This document shows, piece by piece, positions 28,874 through 38,583 of a DNA stretch of 64,000 bases; the stretch's first letter is position 1; each line of letters opens with the position of its first letter. The DNA comes from Mannheimia sp. USDA-ARS-USMARC-1261 (lineage in GTDB: Bacteria; Pseudomonadota; Gammaproteobacteria; Enterobacterales; Pasteurellaceae). The stretch lies in assembly GCF_000521605.1 (NCBI RefSeq), contig NZ_CP006942.1:248001-312000 (forward strand), read 5' to 3'. The position numbers and the translations under genes were made by a program. Below the pieces are notes generated by a model. It did no database searches and was not told the origin of the DNA. It worked only from the letters and a program-made list of their open reading frames with translations.

Positions 28874-29836
28874 ATGACAACAGAAAAAGTAATTAGTGCC
28901 GGCGTTCAGTTTTTTTCTATCAATGAAGATGAAGCCGGGCAGCGTTTAGATAATTTTTTATTAGCCAAACTCAAAGGTGTGCCGAAAAGTTTGATTTACC
29001 GTATTGTGCGTAAAGGTGAGGTACGGGTAAACAAAGGCCGAATCAAGCCGGAATATAAGTTACAGGCAGAAGATGTCGTGCGTGTGCCGCCTGTGCGTGT
29101 AGCCGAGAAAAACGAAGCCCCTATTTCTACCAAACTGAATAAAGTAGCGGAATTGGAAGATCAAATTCTGTATGAAGATGAAGTGATGTTGGTGATCAAC
29201 AAGCCCTCAGGCATTGCGGTACACGGTGGTAGCGGTTTGAGTTTTGGCGTAATTGAGGCATTACGAGCATTACGCCCGCAAGCTCGCTTTCTAGAACTGG
29301 TTCACCGAATTGACCGTGATACTTCGGGCATTTTGTTGGTAGCCAAAAAACGCTCGGCTTTACGTAGCCTGCACGAACAACTGCGTGAAAAGGTGGTGCA
29401 AAAAGATTACTTGGCATTAGTGCGTGGTCAGTGGCAAGCTCACACCAAAGTGATTAAAGCTCCGTTGCTGAAAAACGAATTGGCAAGTGGTGAACGCATT
29501 GTGCGAGTGAGCGAAGAGGGCAAACCTTCAGAAACTCGCTTTAGTATTGAAGAGCGTTATGCAAATGCAACTTTGGTGAAAGCCTCGCCGGTTACAGGCA
29601 GAACCCACCAAATCCGTGTGCATACTCAATACGCAGGTCACCCAATCGCCTTAGACGACAAATATGGCGACAATGAATTTGATAGCAAAATGAAAGAAGT
29701 CGGTTTGCACCGCTTATTTCTACATGCTTATTCTATTCGTTTTGAACACCCGAAAAGTGGGGAAGAGATGGTAATTACCGCACCCTTGGACAAAACATTA
29801 AAAGGCGTATTAGCAAAATTAAGAGCTGAAAAGTAG
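28874..29836 (+). CDS. rluC: 23S rRNA pseudouridine synthase RluC
   Basis: The 320-residue enzyme has an N-terminal S4 RNA-binding domain (RLDNFLLAKLKGVPKSLIYR, near 25-45, and VRVNKGRIKP) and an RluA-type catalytic domain with HRIDRDTSGILLVAKK, whose aspartate near residue 146 is catalytic. It makes pseudouridines 955, 2504 and 2580 in E. coli. I start at ATG 28874 (MTTEKVISAG) because the longer frame from 28793 has no family similarity at its N-terminus. The stop is directly followed by the folP ATG with no spacer. Confidence 0.93.
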   Translation: MTTEKVISAGVQFFSINEDEAGQRLDNFLLAKLKGVPKSLIYRIVRKGEVRVNKGRIKPEYKLQAEDVVRVPPVRVAEKNEAPISTKLNKVAELEDQILYEDEVMLVINKPSGIAVHGGSGLSFGVIEALRALRPQARFLELVHRIDRDTSGILLVAKKRSALRSLHEQLREKVVQKDYLALVRGQWQAHTKVIKAPLLKNELASGERIVRVSEEGKPSETRFSIEERYANATLVKASPVTGRTHQIRVHTQYAGHPIALDDKYGDNEFDSKMKEVGLHRLFLHAYSIRFEHPKSGEEMVITAPLDKTLKGVLAKLRAEK

Positions 29837-30685
29837 ATGCAAATCCATTTCAAAAATTTTCAAAAAAATGACCGCTTGTTAGATTTAACCAAGCCACAGA
29901 TTATGGGGATCTTAAATTTTACCCCAGATTCGTTTTCTGATTCAGGGCAATTTTTCTCGCTCGATAAGGCTTTGTTCCAAGTTGAAAAAATGTTGAACGA
30001 TGGGGCGAGCATTATTGATGTGGGCGGAGAATCCACCCGATCGAATGCGGCAATCGTGACGCTTGAGCAGGAACTTGAGCGGGTTGTGCCTGTGGTAGAG
30101 GCTATCCGTTCCCGTTTTGATTGCTTAATTTCGGTCGATAGTTCCAAGGCGGAAGTGTTCAAGCAAGCAGCAAAAGTGGGTATGGATATGATCAACGATG
30201 TGCGAGCCTTAACCGAACCGAATGCATTAGAAACCGCTGTGGAATTAGGCTTGCCGGTCTGCTTAATGCATATGCAAGGCAATCCGCAAACGATGCAACA
30301 GAACCCTGAATATGACGATGTATTGGAAGAAGTGGCGGATTTTTTAAATCAGCGAATTTTTGCTTGTATCAATGCCGGCATTCCGAAGGAACATATTATT
30401 TTAGACCCCGGCTTTGGCTTTGGTAAAACAGTTAAGCATAATTATCAATTATTGAAACATTTTAAAGCCTTTGTGGATTCAGGTTTTCCTGTGCTTGCCG
30501 GGCTTTCTCGTAAATCAATGATCGGGGCGGTATTAGATAAACCTGTAGAGCAACGTGTTGTCGGGTCTGTTACGGCTGCATTGATTGCCGTTCAAAACGG
30601 GGCAAAAATTTTACGCGTTCACGATGTAGCAGAAACCGCTGATATGCTGAAAATTTGGCACGCAACGATTGACTCAGATAATTAA
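29837..30685 (+). CDS. folP: dihydropteroate synthase
   Basis: The 282-residue TIM-barrel enzyme joins p-aminobenzoate to the pterin pyrophosphate in folate synthesis and is the sulfonamide target. Family motifs are MGILNFTPDSFSDSG near 25, IIDVGGESTRSNA near 60, GMDMINDVRAL, DPGFGFGKTVKHNYQLL near 195, and SRKSMIGAVL. The substrate-binding loops look normal. Its ATG follows the rluC stop immediately and an uptake signal lies near its start (29872). It probably shares a transcript with rluC, arsC-like and dapE. Confidence 0.95.
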   Translation: MQIHFKNFQKNDRLLDLTKPQIMGILNFTPDSFSDSGQFFSLDKALFQVEKMLNDGASIIDVGGESTRSNAAIVTLEQELERVVPVVEAIRSRFDCLISVDSSKAEVFKQAAKVGMDMINDVRALTEPNALETAVELGLPVCLMHMQGNPQTMQQNPEYDDVLEEVADFLNQRIFACINAGIPKEHIILDPGFGFGKTVKHNYQLLKHFKAFVDSGFPVLAGLSRKSMIGAVLDKPVEQRVVGSVTAALIAVQNGAKILRVHDVAETADMLKIWHATIDSDN

Positions 30686-30699
30686 TTTTAGGAGTAAAA

Positions 30700-31050
30700 A
30701 TGACAACCTTAGTTTATGGCATTAAAAATTGCGATACCGTGAAAAAAGCCTTAAAGTGGCTGGAAGAAAACAATCAACAACCTCAATTACACGACTACCG
30801 TGTAGATGGTTTAAATACAGATTGGTTGGTCGAAATGGAAACTAAATTCGGTTGGGAAAATTTGGTAAATAAACGCAGCACCACTTGGCGAAATTTAGAT
30901 GATGAAACCAAAAATAATCTGAATCGTGAAACGGCATTAAAAGTTTTAATCGAACAACCTACGTTAATTAAACGCCCGATTGTGATTAAAGATGATATTG
31001 CTTTAATTGGCTTTGTGGAAAAAGAGTATTTGGCTGCGTTTAACCTTTAA
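30700..31050 (+). CDS. ArsC/Spx-family protein (YffB-like)
   Basis: The 116-residue thioredoxin-fold protein starts TTLVYGIKNCDTVKKALKWLEE, with the single redox cysteine (Cys11) of the ArsC/Spx family in the YffB arrangement. WRNLDDE and IKRPIVIKD near residues 66 and 88 are also typical. True arsenate reductases form an operon with ars genes; this one lies between folP and dapE, as YffB does next to dapE in other Gammaproteobacteria. The function of YffB is not established. Confidence 0.85.
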   Translation: MTTLVYGIKNCDTVKKALKWLEENNQQPQLHDYRVDGLNTDWLVEMETKFGWENLVNKRSTTWRNLDDETKNNLNRETALKVLIEQPTLIKRPIVIKDDIALIGFVEKEYLAAFNL

Positions 31051-31066
31051 TTAACCTGAGATCTTC

Positions 31067-31088
31067 TCCCCTCTTTGCTAAAGAGGGG
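31067..31088. repeat. partial copy of the MITE arm
   Basis: TCCCCTCTTTGC followed by TAAAGAGGGG repeats the inner part of the 33-bp arm found at 22072-22104. It is a short hairpin between arsC-like and dapE and may act as a weak terminator. Confidence 0.5.
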
Positions 31089-31151
31089 GACTAGATCGAA
31101 CGTAAACTCAACATTGCAAAAAAATAACCCAAAATCACCGCTTGTAATCTT

Positions 31152-32300
31152 ATGAAAAACGAAATCATCTCTCTCGCACAAAACCTAATCCGTCGTGATT
31201 CTATCAGCCCGCAAGACAAAGGTTGCCAACAGGAAATTGCAGAACGCTTGGCAAAAGTCGGCTTCCAAATCGAATGGCTGCCGTTTGGCGACACGCTAAA
31301 TATGTGGGCAACATACGGCACAGAAAATGGCAAAGATGAACCCTGCGTTGCCTTTGCAGGGCATACCGATGTTGTGCCTGTCGGCGAAGAAAACCAATGG
31401 CAATATCCGCCATTTTCTGCTGAAATTATAGATGGAATGCTTTATGGGCGAGGAGCTGCGGATATGAAAGGCTCGCTCGCAGCATTGGTAGTTGCCGCAG
31501 AAACCTTTGTGAGAAATAACCCAAATCATAAAGGCAAAGTAGCGTTGCTGATCACCTCTGATGAGGAAGCCGCAGCAAAAGACGGTACGGTAAAAGTAGT
31601 GGAAACCTTGATGGATCGTAATGAGGCGGTGCATTATTGCGTAGTGGGCGAACCTTCAAGTGGTAAGGTGCTGGGTGATGTTATTAAAAACGGCAGACGT
31701 GGCTCAATTACCGCTGATTTATATATTGAAGGCATTCAAGGGCACGTTGCCTATCCACACTTAGCAGAAAACCCAGTGCATACGTCATTGGGCTTTTTAA
31801 CCGAATTGACTACTTATCAATGGGATAACGGCAACGAATTTTTCCCACCAACCAGCTTACAGGTGGCGAACATTAAAGCGGGTACAGGTAGCAATAATGT
31901 GATTCCGGGCGAGCTTTATATACAGTTTAACCTACGTTATTGCACCGAAGTAACCGATGAAATCATTAAAGCCAAAGTGGCGGAAATGTTAGAAAAACAC
32001 GGTTTGAAATATCGTATTAATTGGAATTTATCAGGAAAGCCTTTCCTTGCCGGTAACGGGAAATTGGTGGAAGCCACTGTACAAGCGGTCGAAAATGTAA
32101 CAAAAATTACGCCTCGTTTAGATACTGGCGGTGGGACTTCAGACGGCAGATTCATCGCTTTAATGGGAACAGAAGTAGTAGAGTTTGGTCCGCTCAATGC
32201 GACTATTCATAAAGTGAATGAATGTGTGAGTGTAGAAGATTTAGCCAAATGTGGTGAGATTTATTACCAAATTTTAGAAAGGTTGCTCGTTAAGGCATAA
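31152..32300 (+). CDS. dapE: succinyl-diaminopimelate desuccinylase
   Basis: The 382-residue M20 metallopeptidase-like enzyme makes LL-diaminopimelate for lysine and peptidoglycan. Zinc ligands are visible: His71 in [10 protein letters not shown], Asp104 in [10 protein letters not shown], the Glu pair in TSDEEAA near 139, and a C-terminal His in [18 protein letters not shown] near 330 is also family-specific. Two uptake signals lie in and just before the gene. It stands downstream of the arsC-like gene, as commonly seen. Confidence 0.95.
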   Translation: MKNEIISLAQNLIRRDSISPQDKGCQQEIAERLAKVGFQIEWLPFGDTLNMWATYGTENGKDEPCVAFAGHTDVVPVGEENQWQYPPFSAEIIDGMLYGRGAADMKGSLAALVVAAETFVRNNPNHKGKVALLITSDEEAAAKDGTVKVVETLMDRNEAVHYCVVGEPSSGKVLGDVIKNGRRGSITADLYIEGIQGHVAYPHLAENPVHTSLGFLTELTTYQWDNGNEFFPPTSLQVANIKAGTGSNNVIPGELYIQFNLRYCTEVTDEIIKAKVAEMLEKHGLKYRINWNLSGKPFLAGNGKLVEATVQAVENVTKITPRLDTGGGTSDGRFIALMGTEVVEFGPLNATIHKVNECVSVEDLAKCGEIYYQILERLLVKA

Positions 32301-32304
32301 CTCA

Positions 32305-32346
32305 AAATAGGCAGAATTGAATAAAAGTAAATTCTGCTTATTTTTT
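32305..32346 (+). terminator. intrinsic terminator of dapE
   Basis: AAATAGGCAGAATT (32305-32318) pairs with AATTCTGCTTATTT (32330-32343) with one G-T pair, followed by T residues. Confidence 0.8.
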
Positions 32347-32410
32347 ATATAGATATTCAATCGGAGAAGGTTTACACTAACGCCAATTTTCATATTTATA
32401 GGTAAATTTT

Positions 32411-33745
32411 ATGCAGCTTTACTCTTATATCTGCTTGCTATTTGGGCTTGCAATGTTTATTTCGTTTTTTACAAGAAAATTGAATGAAAATATTCAAACG
32501 ACCATTGCAATCACAGCTTCTGCTCTTATCGGTTCTCTCCTTATTCTTACCTTCGGTTCTCTTGGCTGGTTTAATGTTGATCAACTTGCCATTTCCATTT
32601 TCGAACAACTTGATTTCAAAAGCTTCTTATTAAACGGTATGTTAGGTTTCTTACTTTTCGCAGGGTCATTGGGTATTAAGCTCCCCTTAATGAAAGAGCA
32701 ACGCCGTGAGATTGCCGTTTATGCCTTAATTTCTACCTTGATTTCTACCTTTTTAATAGGCGGTTTAATTTATGCGGTAGCAAGAATATGCGGATTAGAT
32801 ATTGGATTTGTTTACTGTTTATTATTTGGCTCGCTTATTTCTCCAACCGACCCTATTGCTGTGCTTGCAATTATTAAAAGTCTCAAAGCTCCAAAACGTC
32901 TTTCTATGCACGTTGAAGGGGAATCTTTATTCAATGACGGTATCGGTTTAGTGATTTTTACCACCATTTTTGCCGTAGCATTTGGGGGGCAAGAGCCTAC
33001 ATTGGGTGGTGTAGTAGGGCTATTTTTACAAGAAGCTGTTGGGGGCATTTTATTTGGGTTATTAACGGGTTTTATTGCTCATAAATTTATTTCTGCCACT
33101 GATGACGGAAGCCTTGAGATTTTAATCACACTTACCATTCCAACTGTTGGCTTTGTGATTGCTAATTACTTACACGTTTCAGGAGCATTAACAATGGTTG
33201 TGGCAGGGATTATGATTGGAAACTGGACACGCCGCTCAGGCTTTTCCGAACAGAGCCAGAAATACCTAGACCACTTTTGGGAGATGATTGACCATTCACT
33301 TAACTATCTCTTGTTCCTTCTTATTGGATTAAGCACCTTATTGGTTGATTTTACCTTTATTGGTGGCGTGTTGATGATTGCGGCAATTCCAATTTGTTTA
33401 CTTTCCCGCTACATCAGTTTATGGATTCCGTACCAAGTGTTAAAACGCTTCCGCACTTATAACCCTTATACGCTCAAGATTATGACGTGGGGTGGTTTAC
33501 GTGGCGGCTTGGCATTAGCAATGGCACTTGCTGTACCAACGGGTTCTGCCGTAATCGCTAGCTCAGAAGGAAATATTGATGTACGAGATTTGATTTTGTT
33601 AATGACCTATGCCGTAGTTACTTTCTCAATTCTAGTGCAAGGCTCAACCGTTGAACCGATGATTAAAAAGGCAAAAGCAGTTGATCCAAGACGAGTAGCC
33701 TTTAATAAACTTGGCGGTAAAGATGACTTTATTCCTCATATTTAA
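32411..33745 (+). CDS. cation:proton antiporter, CPA1/NhaP type
   Basis: The 444-residue membrane protein has about 12 hydrophobic segments and the CPA1 ion-binding motifs SPTDPIAVLAIIK near 150 and EGESLFNDGIGLVIFTT near 170. MTWGGLRGGLALAMALAVP near 365 is the conserved late helix. It exchanges Na+ (or K+) for H+ across the inner membrane and helps pH and salt homeostasis. Ion preference cannot be told from sequence. Monocistronic. Confidence 0.9.
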   Translation: MQLYSYICLLFGLAMFISFFTRKLNENIQTTIAITASALIGSLLILTFGSLGWFNVDQLAISIFEQLDFKSFLLNGMLGFLLFAGSLGIKLPLMKEQRREIAVYALISTLISTFLIGGLIYAVARICGLDIGFVYCLLFGSLISPTDPIAVLAIIKSLKAPKRLSMHVEGESLFNDGIGLVIFTTIFAVAFGGQEPTLGGVVGLFLQEAVGGILFGLLTGFIAHKFISATDDGSLEILITLTIPTVGFVIANYLHVSGALTMVVAGIMIGNWTRRSGFSEQSQKYLDHFWEMIDHSLNYLLFLLIGLSTLLVDFTFIGGVLMIAAIPICLLSRYISLWIPYQVLKRFRTYNPYTLKIMTWGGLRGGLALAMALAVPTGSAVIASSEGNIDVRDLILLMTYAVVTFSILVQGSTVEPMIKKAKAVDPRRVAFNKLGGKDDFIPHI

Positions 33746-33807
33746 TATAACGGAATAGCATATTATTTCACTAAAGATTATTAGCCATCTAGGCGGCTTT
33801 ATACTTT

Positions 33808-33842
33808 AATACCTCTCTATTTATTTTAGTGAGGTATTTTTT
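33808..33842 (+). promoter_or_regulatory. terminator-like hairpin covering the tsuA ribosome binding site
   Basis: AATACCTC (33808-33815) pairs with GAGGTATT (33831-33838), followed by TTTT that runs into the ATG at 33843. The only Shine-Dalgarno candidate, GAGG at 33831-33834, lies inside the 3' arm at the right distance. The same hairpin could stop transcription or block translation, so it may be a regulatory switch for the downstream pair. Confidence 0.5.
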
Positions 33843-34871
33843 ATGTTATTAACAGGATTGTTATGTGGTTTCCTACTCGGTTTTGTAATGCAGCGTGGAC
33901 GTTTCTGTATTACGGGAGCGTTTCGTGATCTTTATGTAACTAAAAGCAGCCGTATGTTTGTAGCTCTTTTAATTGCGATTACTGTTCAATCTATCGGCAT
34001 TTGGTTGTTATATGAAGCGGGTTCTTTTGACTCTCCCGCAGAGAATTTACCGCTACTTGCTGTGATTATCGGAGCATTCTTATTCGGTGTTGGTATCATC
34101 TATGCAGGTGGTTGTGCAACAGGAACTTGGTATCGTGCCGGTGAAGGTTTAATTGGTAGTTGGGTAGCGTTAATTATTTATGCACTATTCTCAGCTTCAA
34201 TGCGAACAGGTGTATTAGCCCCGTTCAATCAAGAATTAAAAAGTAAAGTGATTGAACAACGCACTATTTACGAAACATTTGGCATTTCACCTTGGATTTT
34301 AGTGTTTATTTTAACTGTAGTTACTTTAACACTGGCTATTCGCCATTTAAGAAAACCAAGAGGAAAAACCATTGCATTAAAACCACGAAAAACAGGTTTA
34401 GCTCATATTTTATTTGAAAAACGTTGGCATCCGTTTGTAACAGCGGTATTAGTTGGTCTTATTGCACTGTTAGCGTGGCCTCTAAGTAATGCAGCAGGTC
34501 GAAATTTTGGTTTAGGCATTACCTCTCCGAGTGCAAATGTTATTCAATACTTTGTATTTGGCGATGATAAATTCATTAACTGGGGTGTGTTTTTAGTATT
34601 GGGGATTTTAATTGGTTCTTTTGTTGCTGCAAAATTATCCAATGAATTTCGTTTTAGAGTGCCAGATGCAACCACAATGCTTCGTAGTGCCGGTGGTGGT
34701 GCATTAATGGGAATTGGGGCAAGTCTTGCCGGCGGTTGCTCTATCGGCAACGGCTTAGTTGAAACCGCATTTTTCTCGTGGCAAGGTTGGATTTCATTAC
34801 CTATTATGATTTTAGGTACATCGGTTGGTGCATATTTTACAATTATTCGTCCGCAACGTTTAAAAAGTTAA
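33843..34871 (+). CDS. tsuA: thiosulfate transporter, YeeE/YedE family
   Basis: The 342-residue membrane protein has two homologous halves. Each holds a conserved cysteine motif: GRFCITGAFRDL near 22, YAGGCATGTWYRAGEG near 92, and AGGCSIGNGL near 298. Structures of TsuA show thiosulfate relayed through such cysteines. The next gene encodes a TusA-like sulfur carrier, the usual partner (TsuB), so the pair should import and hand on thiosulfate sulfur. A hairpin covers the start region. Confidence 0.85.
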   Translation: MLLTGLLCGFLLGFVMQRGRFCITGAFRDLYVTKSSRMFVALLIAITVQSIGIWLLYEAGSFDSPAENLPLLAVIIGAFLFGVGIIYAGGCATGTWYRAGEGLIGSWVALIIYALFSASMRTGVLAPFNQELKSKVIEQRTIYETFGISPWILVFILTVVTLTLAIRHLRKPRGKTIALKPRKTGLAHILFEKRWHPFVTAVLVGLIALLAWPLSNAAGRNFGLGITSPSANVIQYFVFGDDKFINWGVFLVLGILIGSFVAAKLSNEFRFRVPDATTMLRSAGGGALMGIGASLAGGCSIGNGLVETAFFSWQGWISLPIMILGTSVGAYFTIIRPQRLKS

Positions 34872-34889
34872 TTTTTAAGGAGTATTATA

Positions 34890-35111
34890 ATGAATGTTCG
34901 TTTACCGGCTTCAGGACTTGTTTGTCCATTTCCTTTAGTTGAAGCAAAAGCAGCTATGGCAAAATTAAACAAAGGGGATAGCTTAACAATTGAATTTGAT
35001 TGTACCCAAGCAACAGAAGCTATTCCAAATTGGGCAGAGGAAGAAGGCTATGAAGTAACCGATTATCAACAAATCGGCGATGCATTATGGGAGATTACGG
35101 TGGTTAAATAA
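34890..35111 (+). CDS. TusA-like sulfurtransferase (YeeD/TsuB-type)
   Basis: The 73-residue protein carries LVCPFPLVEAKAAMAKL, the TusA-family motif with sulfur-carrying Cys12 in a CPxP context. It starts 18 bp after tsuA with an AAGGAG binding site. By position it should take the sulfur from imported thiosulfate in the cytoplasm. A strong terminator follows, so tsuA and this gene form a two-gene operon. Confidence 0.88.
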   Translation: MNVRLPASGLVCPFPLVEAKAAMAKLNKGDSLTIEFDCTQATEAIPNWAEEEGYEVTDYQQIGDALWEITVVK

Positions 35112-35124
35112 ATCTTAAGCATAA

Positions 35125-35150
35125 AAAAGCTCTACTTTCGTAGAGCTTTT
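35125..35150. terminator. bidirectional intrinsic terminator
   Basis: AAAAGCTCTAC (35125-35135) pairs perfectly with GTAGAGCTTTT (35140-35150) around TTTC; it separates the tusA-like gene from convergent katA. Confidence 0.88.
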
Positions 35151-35173
35151 CTTTTTGCGTTTTTACCTAAGAA

Positions 35174-36682
35174 TTATAGTAAACCCGGCTGACCTAACGC
35201 AGGGTCTGTTGCACGAGCTGCAATTGCATCTTCAACAGTCATACCTAATGCTTTAGCAACACCTTCGCCGTATGCCGGATCGCAAGCATAGCAGTTACGG
35301 ATATGGCGGTATTTGATGAAATCTAATGCATCACCCATACCAGCAGCAGTATTGTTGAATAATGCTTGTTTTTGTTCATCATTCATATTGTTAAACAATA
35401 CGCGTGGTTGGCTGAAGTAATCTGCATCGTCTTCACGATAGTTCCAATGTGCTGCATCACCGTTGATTTTTAGTGGTGGCTCAGCATATTGAGCTTGTTC
35501 TTGCCATTTGCCGAAGCTGTTTGGTTCGTAATGAATTGTGCTACCGTAGTTACCGTCTACACGACCTTGACCATCACGAGCGTTGCTGTGTACCGGGCAA
35601 CGTGGTGCGTTTACCGGGATTTGGTGGTGGTTTACACCTAAACGGTAACGTTGTGCATCCGCATAGTTGAATAAACGAGCTTGTAACATACGGTCTGGAG
35701 ATACACTGATGCCCGGAACTAAGTTGCTTGGTGCAAACGCAGATTGCTCAACATCAGCAAAGAAGTTTTCAGGGTTACGGTTTAATTCAAACTCACCAAC
35801 TTCGATTAATGGGTAGTCTGCTTTTGGCCATACTTTAGTTAAATCAAATGGGTGGTATGGTACTTTTTCTGCATCAGCTTCAGGCATAATTTGTACATAC
35901 ATTTTCCATTTCGGGAAATCGCCACGCTCAATTGCTTCGTATAAATCACGTTGGTGGCTTTCACGATCGTTTGCAATAATTGCAGCCGCTTCTTCGTTTG
36001 TTAAGTTTTTGATACCTTGTTGGGTACGGAAATGGAATTTCACCCAGAAACGCTCATTTTCAGCATTGATGAAGCTATAAGTATGTGAGCCAAAACCGTG
36101 CATATGACGGTAAGAAGCCGGAATACCACGCTCACTCATTACGATAGTAACTTGGTGGAATGCTTCAGGTAATAAAGTCCAGAAATCCCAGTTATTTGTT
36201 GCCGAACGCATATTTGTGCGTGGATCACGTTTAACCGCTTTGTTTAAATCCGGGAATTTACGTGGATCACGTAAGAAGAATACAGGCGTGTTGTTACCAA
36301 CCATATCCCAGTTACCTTCTTCGGTATAGAATTTTAACGCGAAACCACGAATATCACGCTCAGCATCAGCTGCACCACGCTCACCCGCAACAGTTGTAAA
36401 GCGAGCAAACATTTCAGTTTTTTTACCCACTTGGCTGAAGATTGCAGCACGAGTGTATTTGGTGATGTCATTAGTTACAGTGAAAGTACCGAACGCACCA
36501 GAACCTTTAGCGTGCATACGACGCTCAGGAATAACTTCACGTACGAAATTAGCTAATTTTTCATTTAACCATAAATCTTGAGCTAATAGTGGACCACGTG
36601 GACCGGCAGTTAAGCTGTTTTGGTTATCAACAACAGGTGCACCGTTGTTCATTGTCAAATGTGTTACAGGACATTTAGACAT
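35174..36682 (-). CDS. katA: monofunctional heme catalase
   Basis: The 502-residue small-subunit catalase breaks down hydrogen peroxide. Visible active-site parts are [14 protein letters not shown] with distal His57, [20 protein letters not shown] with the distal Asn, and [14 protein letters not shown] near 345 with the proximal heme tyrosine. It resembles HktE of Haemophilus. OxyR (61675-62559) is its probable activator. It is monocistronic, and a 21-bp inverted repeat about 70 bp upstream could be an operator. Confidence 0.96.
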   Translation of the reverse strand: MSKCPVTHLTMNNGAPVVDNQNSLTAGPRGPLLAQDLWLNEKLANFVREVIPERRMHAKGSGAFGTFTVTNDITKYTRAAIFSQVGKKTEMFARFTTVAGERGAADAERDIRGFALKFYTEEGNWDMVGNNTPVFFLRDPRKFPDLNKAVKRDPRTNMRSATNNWDFWTLLPEAFHQVTIVMSERGIPASYRHMHGFGSHTYSFINAENERFWVKFHFRTQQGIKNLTNEEAAAIIANDRESHQRDLYEAIERGDFPKWKMYVQIMPEADAEKVPYHPFDLTKVWPKADYPLIEVGEFELNRNPENFFADVEQSAFAPSNLVPGISVSPDRMLQARLFNYADAQRYRLGVNHHQIPVNAPRCPVHSNARDGQGRVDGNYGSTIHYEPNSFGKWQEQAQYAEPPLKINGDAAHWNYREDDADYFSQPRVLFNNMNDEQKQALFNNTAAGMGDALDFIKYRHIRNCYACDPAYGEGVAKALGMTVEDAIAARATDPALGQPGLL

Positions 36683-36741
36683 AATAGAATCCTCATAAAA
36701 AAGTAAGATAGGTAATCAATTCAAAGGGGATTATAGAGGCT

Positions 36742-36762
36742 ATAGATTTTTTCGCAATCTAT
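36742..36762. promoter_or_regulatory. inverted repeat upstream of katA
   Basis: ATAGATT (36742-36748) and AATCTAT (36756-36762) are perfect arms around TTTTCGC. ATAG/CTAT arms recall OxyR half sites, but the spacing (13 between the ATAG and CTAT tetramers) differs from the usual 7, so the assignment is weak. Confidence 0.25.
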
Positions 36763-36880
36763 TAATTTGATAATTTAGGGCTATTGAAGTTATTGTTTAA
36801 TAGTTGATGGTAATTATCAGGTATTCATTAATCTATTACAAGCGGTTACTTTTAGTGAATTTTTTGCAAATATAGAATGA

Positions 36881-36909
36881 AAAAGTGCCTATCTGAAACA
36901 GGCACTTTT
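36881..36909. terminator. intrinsic terminator of dnaJ
   Basis: AAAAGTGCCT (36881-36890) pairs with AGGCACTTTT (36900-36909). It lies just past the dnaJ stop on the minus strand. An uptake signal lies at 36838-36847. Confidence 0.8.
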
Positions 36910-36930
36910 GAATGAATAATGTGATAAGTT

Positions 36931-38070
36931 TTATTTACCTAAATTATCAAAAAACTTCTTCACGCCATCGAAAAAGCCTTCGTGTTTCGGGCGATGTTTC
37001 GCTTTACCCTCTAAACTTTCTTCAAATTGACGAAGTAATGCTTTTTGTTCTTCGCTTAAATTAACCGGAGTTTCAATCACAACTTTGCAAATTAAATCGC
37101 CGGTGTAGCCACCTCTTGCACTTGCCACCCCTTTACCCCTCACACGGAACAGTTTGCCGGTTTGGGTTTCTGCCGGAATTTTCAGTTTTAATTTACCGTC
37201 TAGGGTTGGCACTTCAATTTCGCCCCCTAATGCTGCAAGGGTAAAGCTGATTGGCACTTCGCAATAAAGATTCGAGCCATCACGTTCAAAAATATCGTGT
37301 TCTTTCACGTGAATTACCACATATAAATCGCCTGCTGGTGCTCCATTTTCGCCTGCTGCCCCTTCGCCGGATAAACGAAGTTGATTACCGGTATCCACCC
37401 CTGCCGGAATAGTAACAGAGAGATTTTTCGCTTTTTGTACACGACCATCACCGTGGCAAGAGCGACACGGTTTTTCAATACGTTTGCCTGTGCCGTGGCA
37501 ACTTGGACAGATCGCTTCCGTTACAAAAAAACCTTGCTGACGGCGAACCCGACCTGTGCCGTGGCAGTGAGAACAGGTTTCCACTTTGCTACCAGCCTCT
37601 GCACCTGAGCCGTGGCAAGTATCACATTCCGCTAAGGTTTGAATGCGAATATCCTTTTTGCAACCTTTTACAGCTTCTTCCAGCGTGATTTCGATATCGT
37701 AACGTAAATCATCGCCACGCACCACACGTTGTCGGCGACCACCGCCTCCGAAGCCACCACCAAACATTTCACTAAAGATATCTTCAAAGCCGCCAAAACC
37801 ACCGCCACCGAAGCCACCAAATCCGCCAGAACCGCCACCGCCTTGTTCAAAAGCAGCGTGTCCGTATTGGTCGTACATCGCACGTTTTTCGTTGTCGGTT
37901 AAAACTTCGTACGCCTCAGTAATCTCTTTAAATTTTTCTTCCGAGTCTTTACTGCCTTGATTTTTGTCAGGGTGATGCTTTGCCGCCAAACGTTTATAAG
38001 CACGTTTGATGTCTTTCTCACTTGCCCCTTTTTCTAACCCAAGAACTTCGTAATAATCTTTTTTCGCCAT
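36931..38070 (-). CDS. dnaJ: chaperone DnaJ (Hsp40)
   Basis: The 379-residue cochaperone has a J domain with AAKHHPDKN near residue 30-38, a Gly/Phe-rich linker, four CxxCxGxG zinc repeats ([32 protein letters not shown]) near 140-205, and the C-terminal client-binding domains. It stimulates DnaK ATPase and delivers clients. I start at the ATG of [11 protein letters not shown] (38068-38070); a longer frame upstream has no family support. Unusually, two other genes lie between it and dnaK. Confidence 0.96.
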   Translation of the reverse strand: MAKKDYYEVLGLEKGASEKDIKRAYKRLAAKHHPDKNQGSKDSEEKFKEITEAYEVLTDNEKRAMYDQYGHAAFEQGGGGSGGFGGFGGGGFGGFEDIFSEMFGGGFGGGGRRQRVVRGDDLRYDIEITLEEAVKGCKKDIRIQTLAECDTCHGSGAEAGSKVETCSHCHGTGRVRRQQGFFVTEAICPSCHGTGKRIEKPCRSCHGDGRVQKAKNLSVTIPAGVDTGNQLRLSGEGAAGENGAPAGDLYVVIHVKEHDIFERDGSNLYCEVPISFTLAALGGEIEVPTLDGKLKLKIPAETQTGKLFRVRGKGVASARGGYTGDLICKVVIETPVNLSEEQKALLRQFEESLEGKAKHRPKHEGFFDGVKKFFDNLGK

Positions 38071-38124
38071 AGTTTTTCCGTATTTTTGCAAAATTTTTAT
38101 AAAAAATGACCGCTTGGATTATCT

Positions 38125-38152
38125 GTAGGGGCAAATTGCAATTTGCCCCTAC
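38125..38152. repeat. 28-bp perfect palindrome, copy 1
   Basis: The sequence begins GTAGGGGCAAATTG and is its own reverse complement. An identical copy is at 39054-39081, and a shortened variant at 18893-18916. A preceding stretch with TTTGCAAAATTT and GACCGCTTG is also shared with the second copy, in the same orientation. Confidence 0.8.
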
Positions 38153-38171
38153 GTTTTAATCATAATGCGTT

Positions 38172-38474
38172 TTAGCAATGCGGATTTACCGCAATATAAA
38201 TCTCAACTTTGCCGTCAGGCAAATGCTTTTCAAAATCCTGTGTATAGGCTCGTTTTAACAAGCCTTGCTTGGAGCGATTTCCAATGCTTTCCCACGTTTC
38301 TGAAAGCAGAGCTTTTGTGGTAGGAATTTTCTCAAACCAGATAAAATCTTCCATCAAAATCGGATCATTACCGTTTTCTGTTTCCGTTGCAATAACCGTT
38401 TCGCCTGTTTTGTGATTGTAGATTTTATAGAACGGAAGTTGCACTTTTTCAGCTGTAGGGTAGAGCTTTAGCAT
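38172..38474 (-). CDS. hypothetical protein between dnaK and dnaJ
   Basis: I do not recognise this 100-residue protein. It has no signal peptide or membrane segment, is mixed in charge, and ends in EIYIAVNPHC. WFEKIPTTKALLSETWESIGN is the most hydrophobic and aromatic part. I start at ATG 38472-38474, which has an AAGGAA site about 10 bp upstream. It lies on the same strand as vapD, 109 bp downstream of it, inside the cassette bounded by direct repeats. Coding is supported by the intact frame and binding site only. Confidence 0.6.
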   Translation of the reverse strand: MLKLYPTAEKVQLPFYKIYNHKTGETVIATETENGNDPILMEDFIWFEKIPTTKALLSETWESIGNRSKQGLLKRAYTQDFEKHLPDGKVEIYIAVNPHC

Positions 38475-38500
38475 TTGCAAAATTTCCTTAAGATTTATTC

Positions 38501-38575
38501 ACAATCCTTGTAAGGATTGTTCACAGCTTCGCTGCCGTTGGCAAAGCCAACGTTCAAAAAGCGATGCTTTTTGTG
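38501..38575 (+). repeat. two-hairpin dispersed repeat, copy B, after a small palindrome
   Basis: ACAATCCTT/AAGGATTGT (38501-38520) is a small palindrome. Then TTCACAGCTTCGCTGC leads into two hairpins, CGTTGGCAAAGCCAACG and CAAAAAGCGATGCTTTTTG, joined by TT. An uptake signal follows at about 38575. It lies between vapD and the orphan gene. Confidence 0.55.
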
Positions 38576-38583
38576 ACCGCTTG

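Noticed and set aside
30700-31050. True arsenate reductase
   Set aside because: There are no arsenic genes nearby, and the N-terminus and dapE context fit the YffB group.
36742-36762. Confident OxyR site at katA
   Set aside because: The arms fit loosely but the spacing is not that of known OxyR sites, so it is kept only as a weak candidate.
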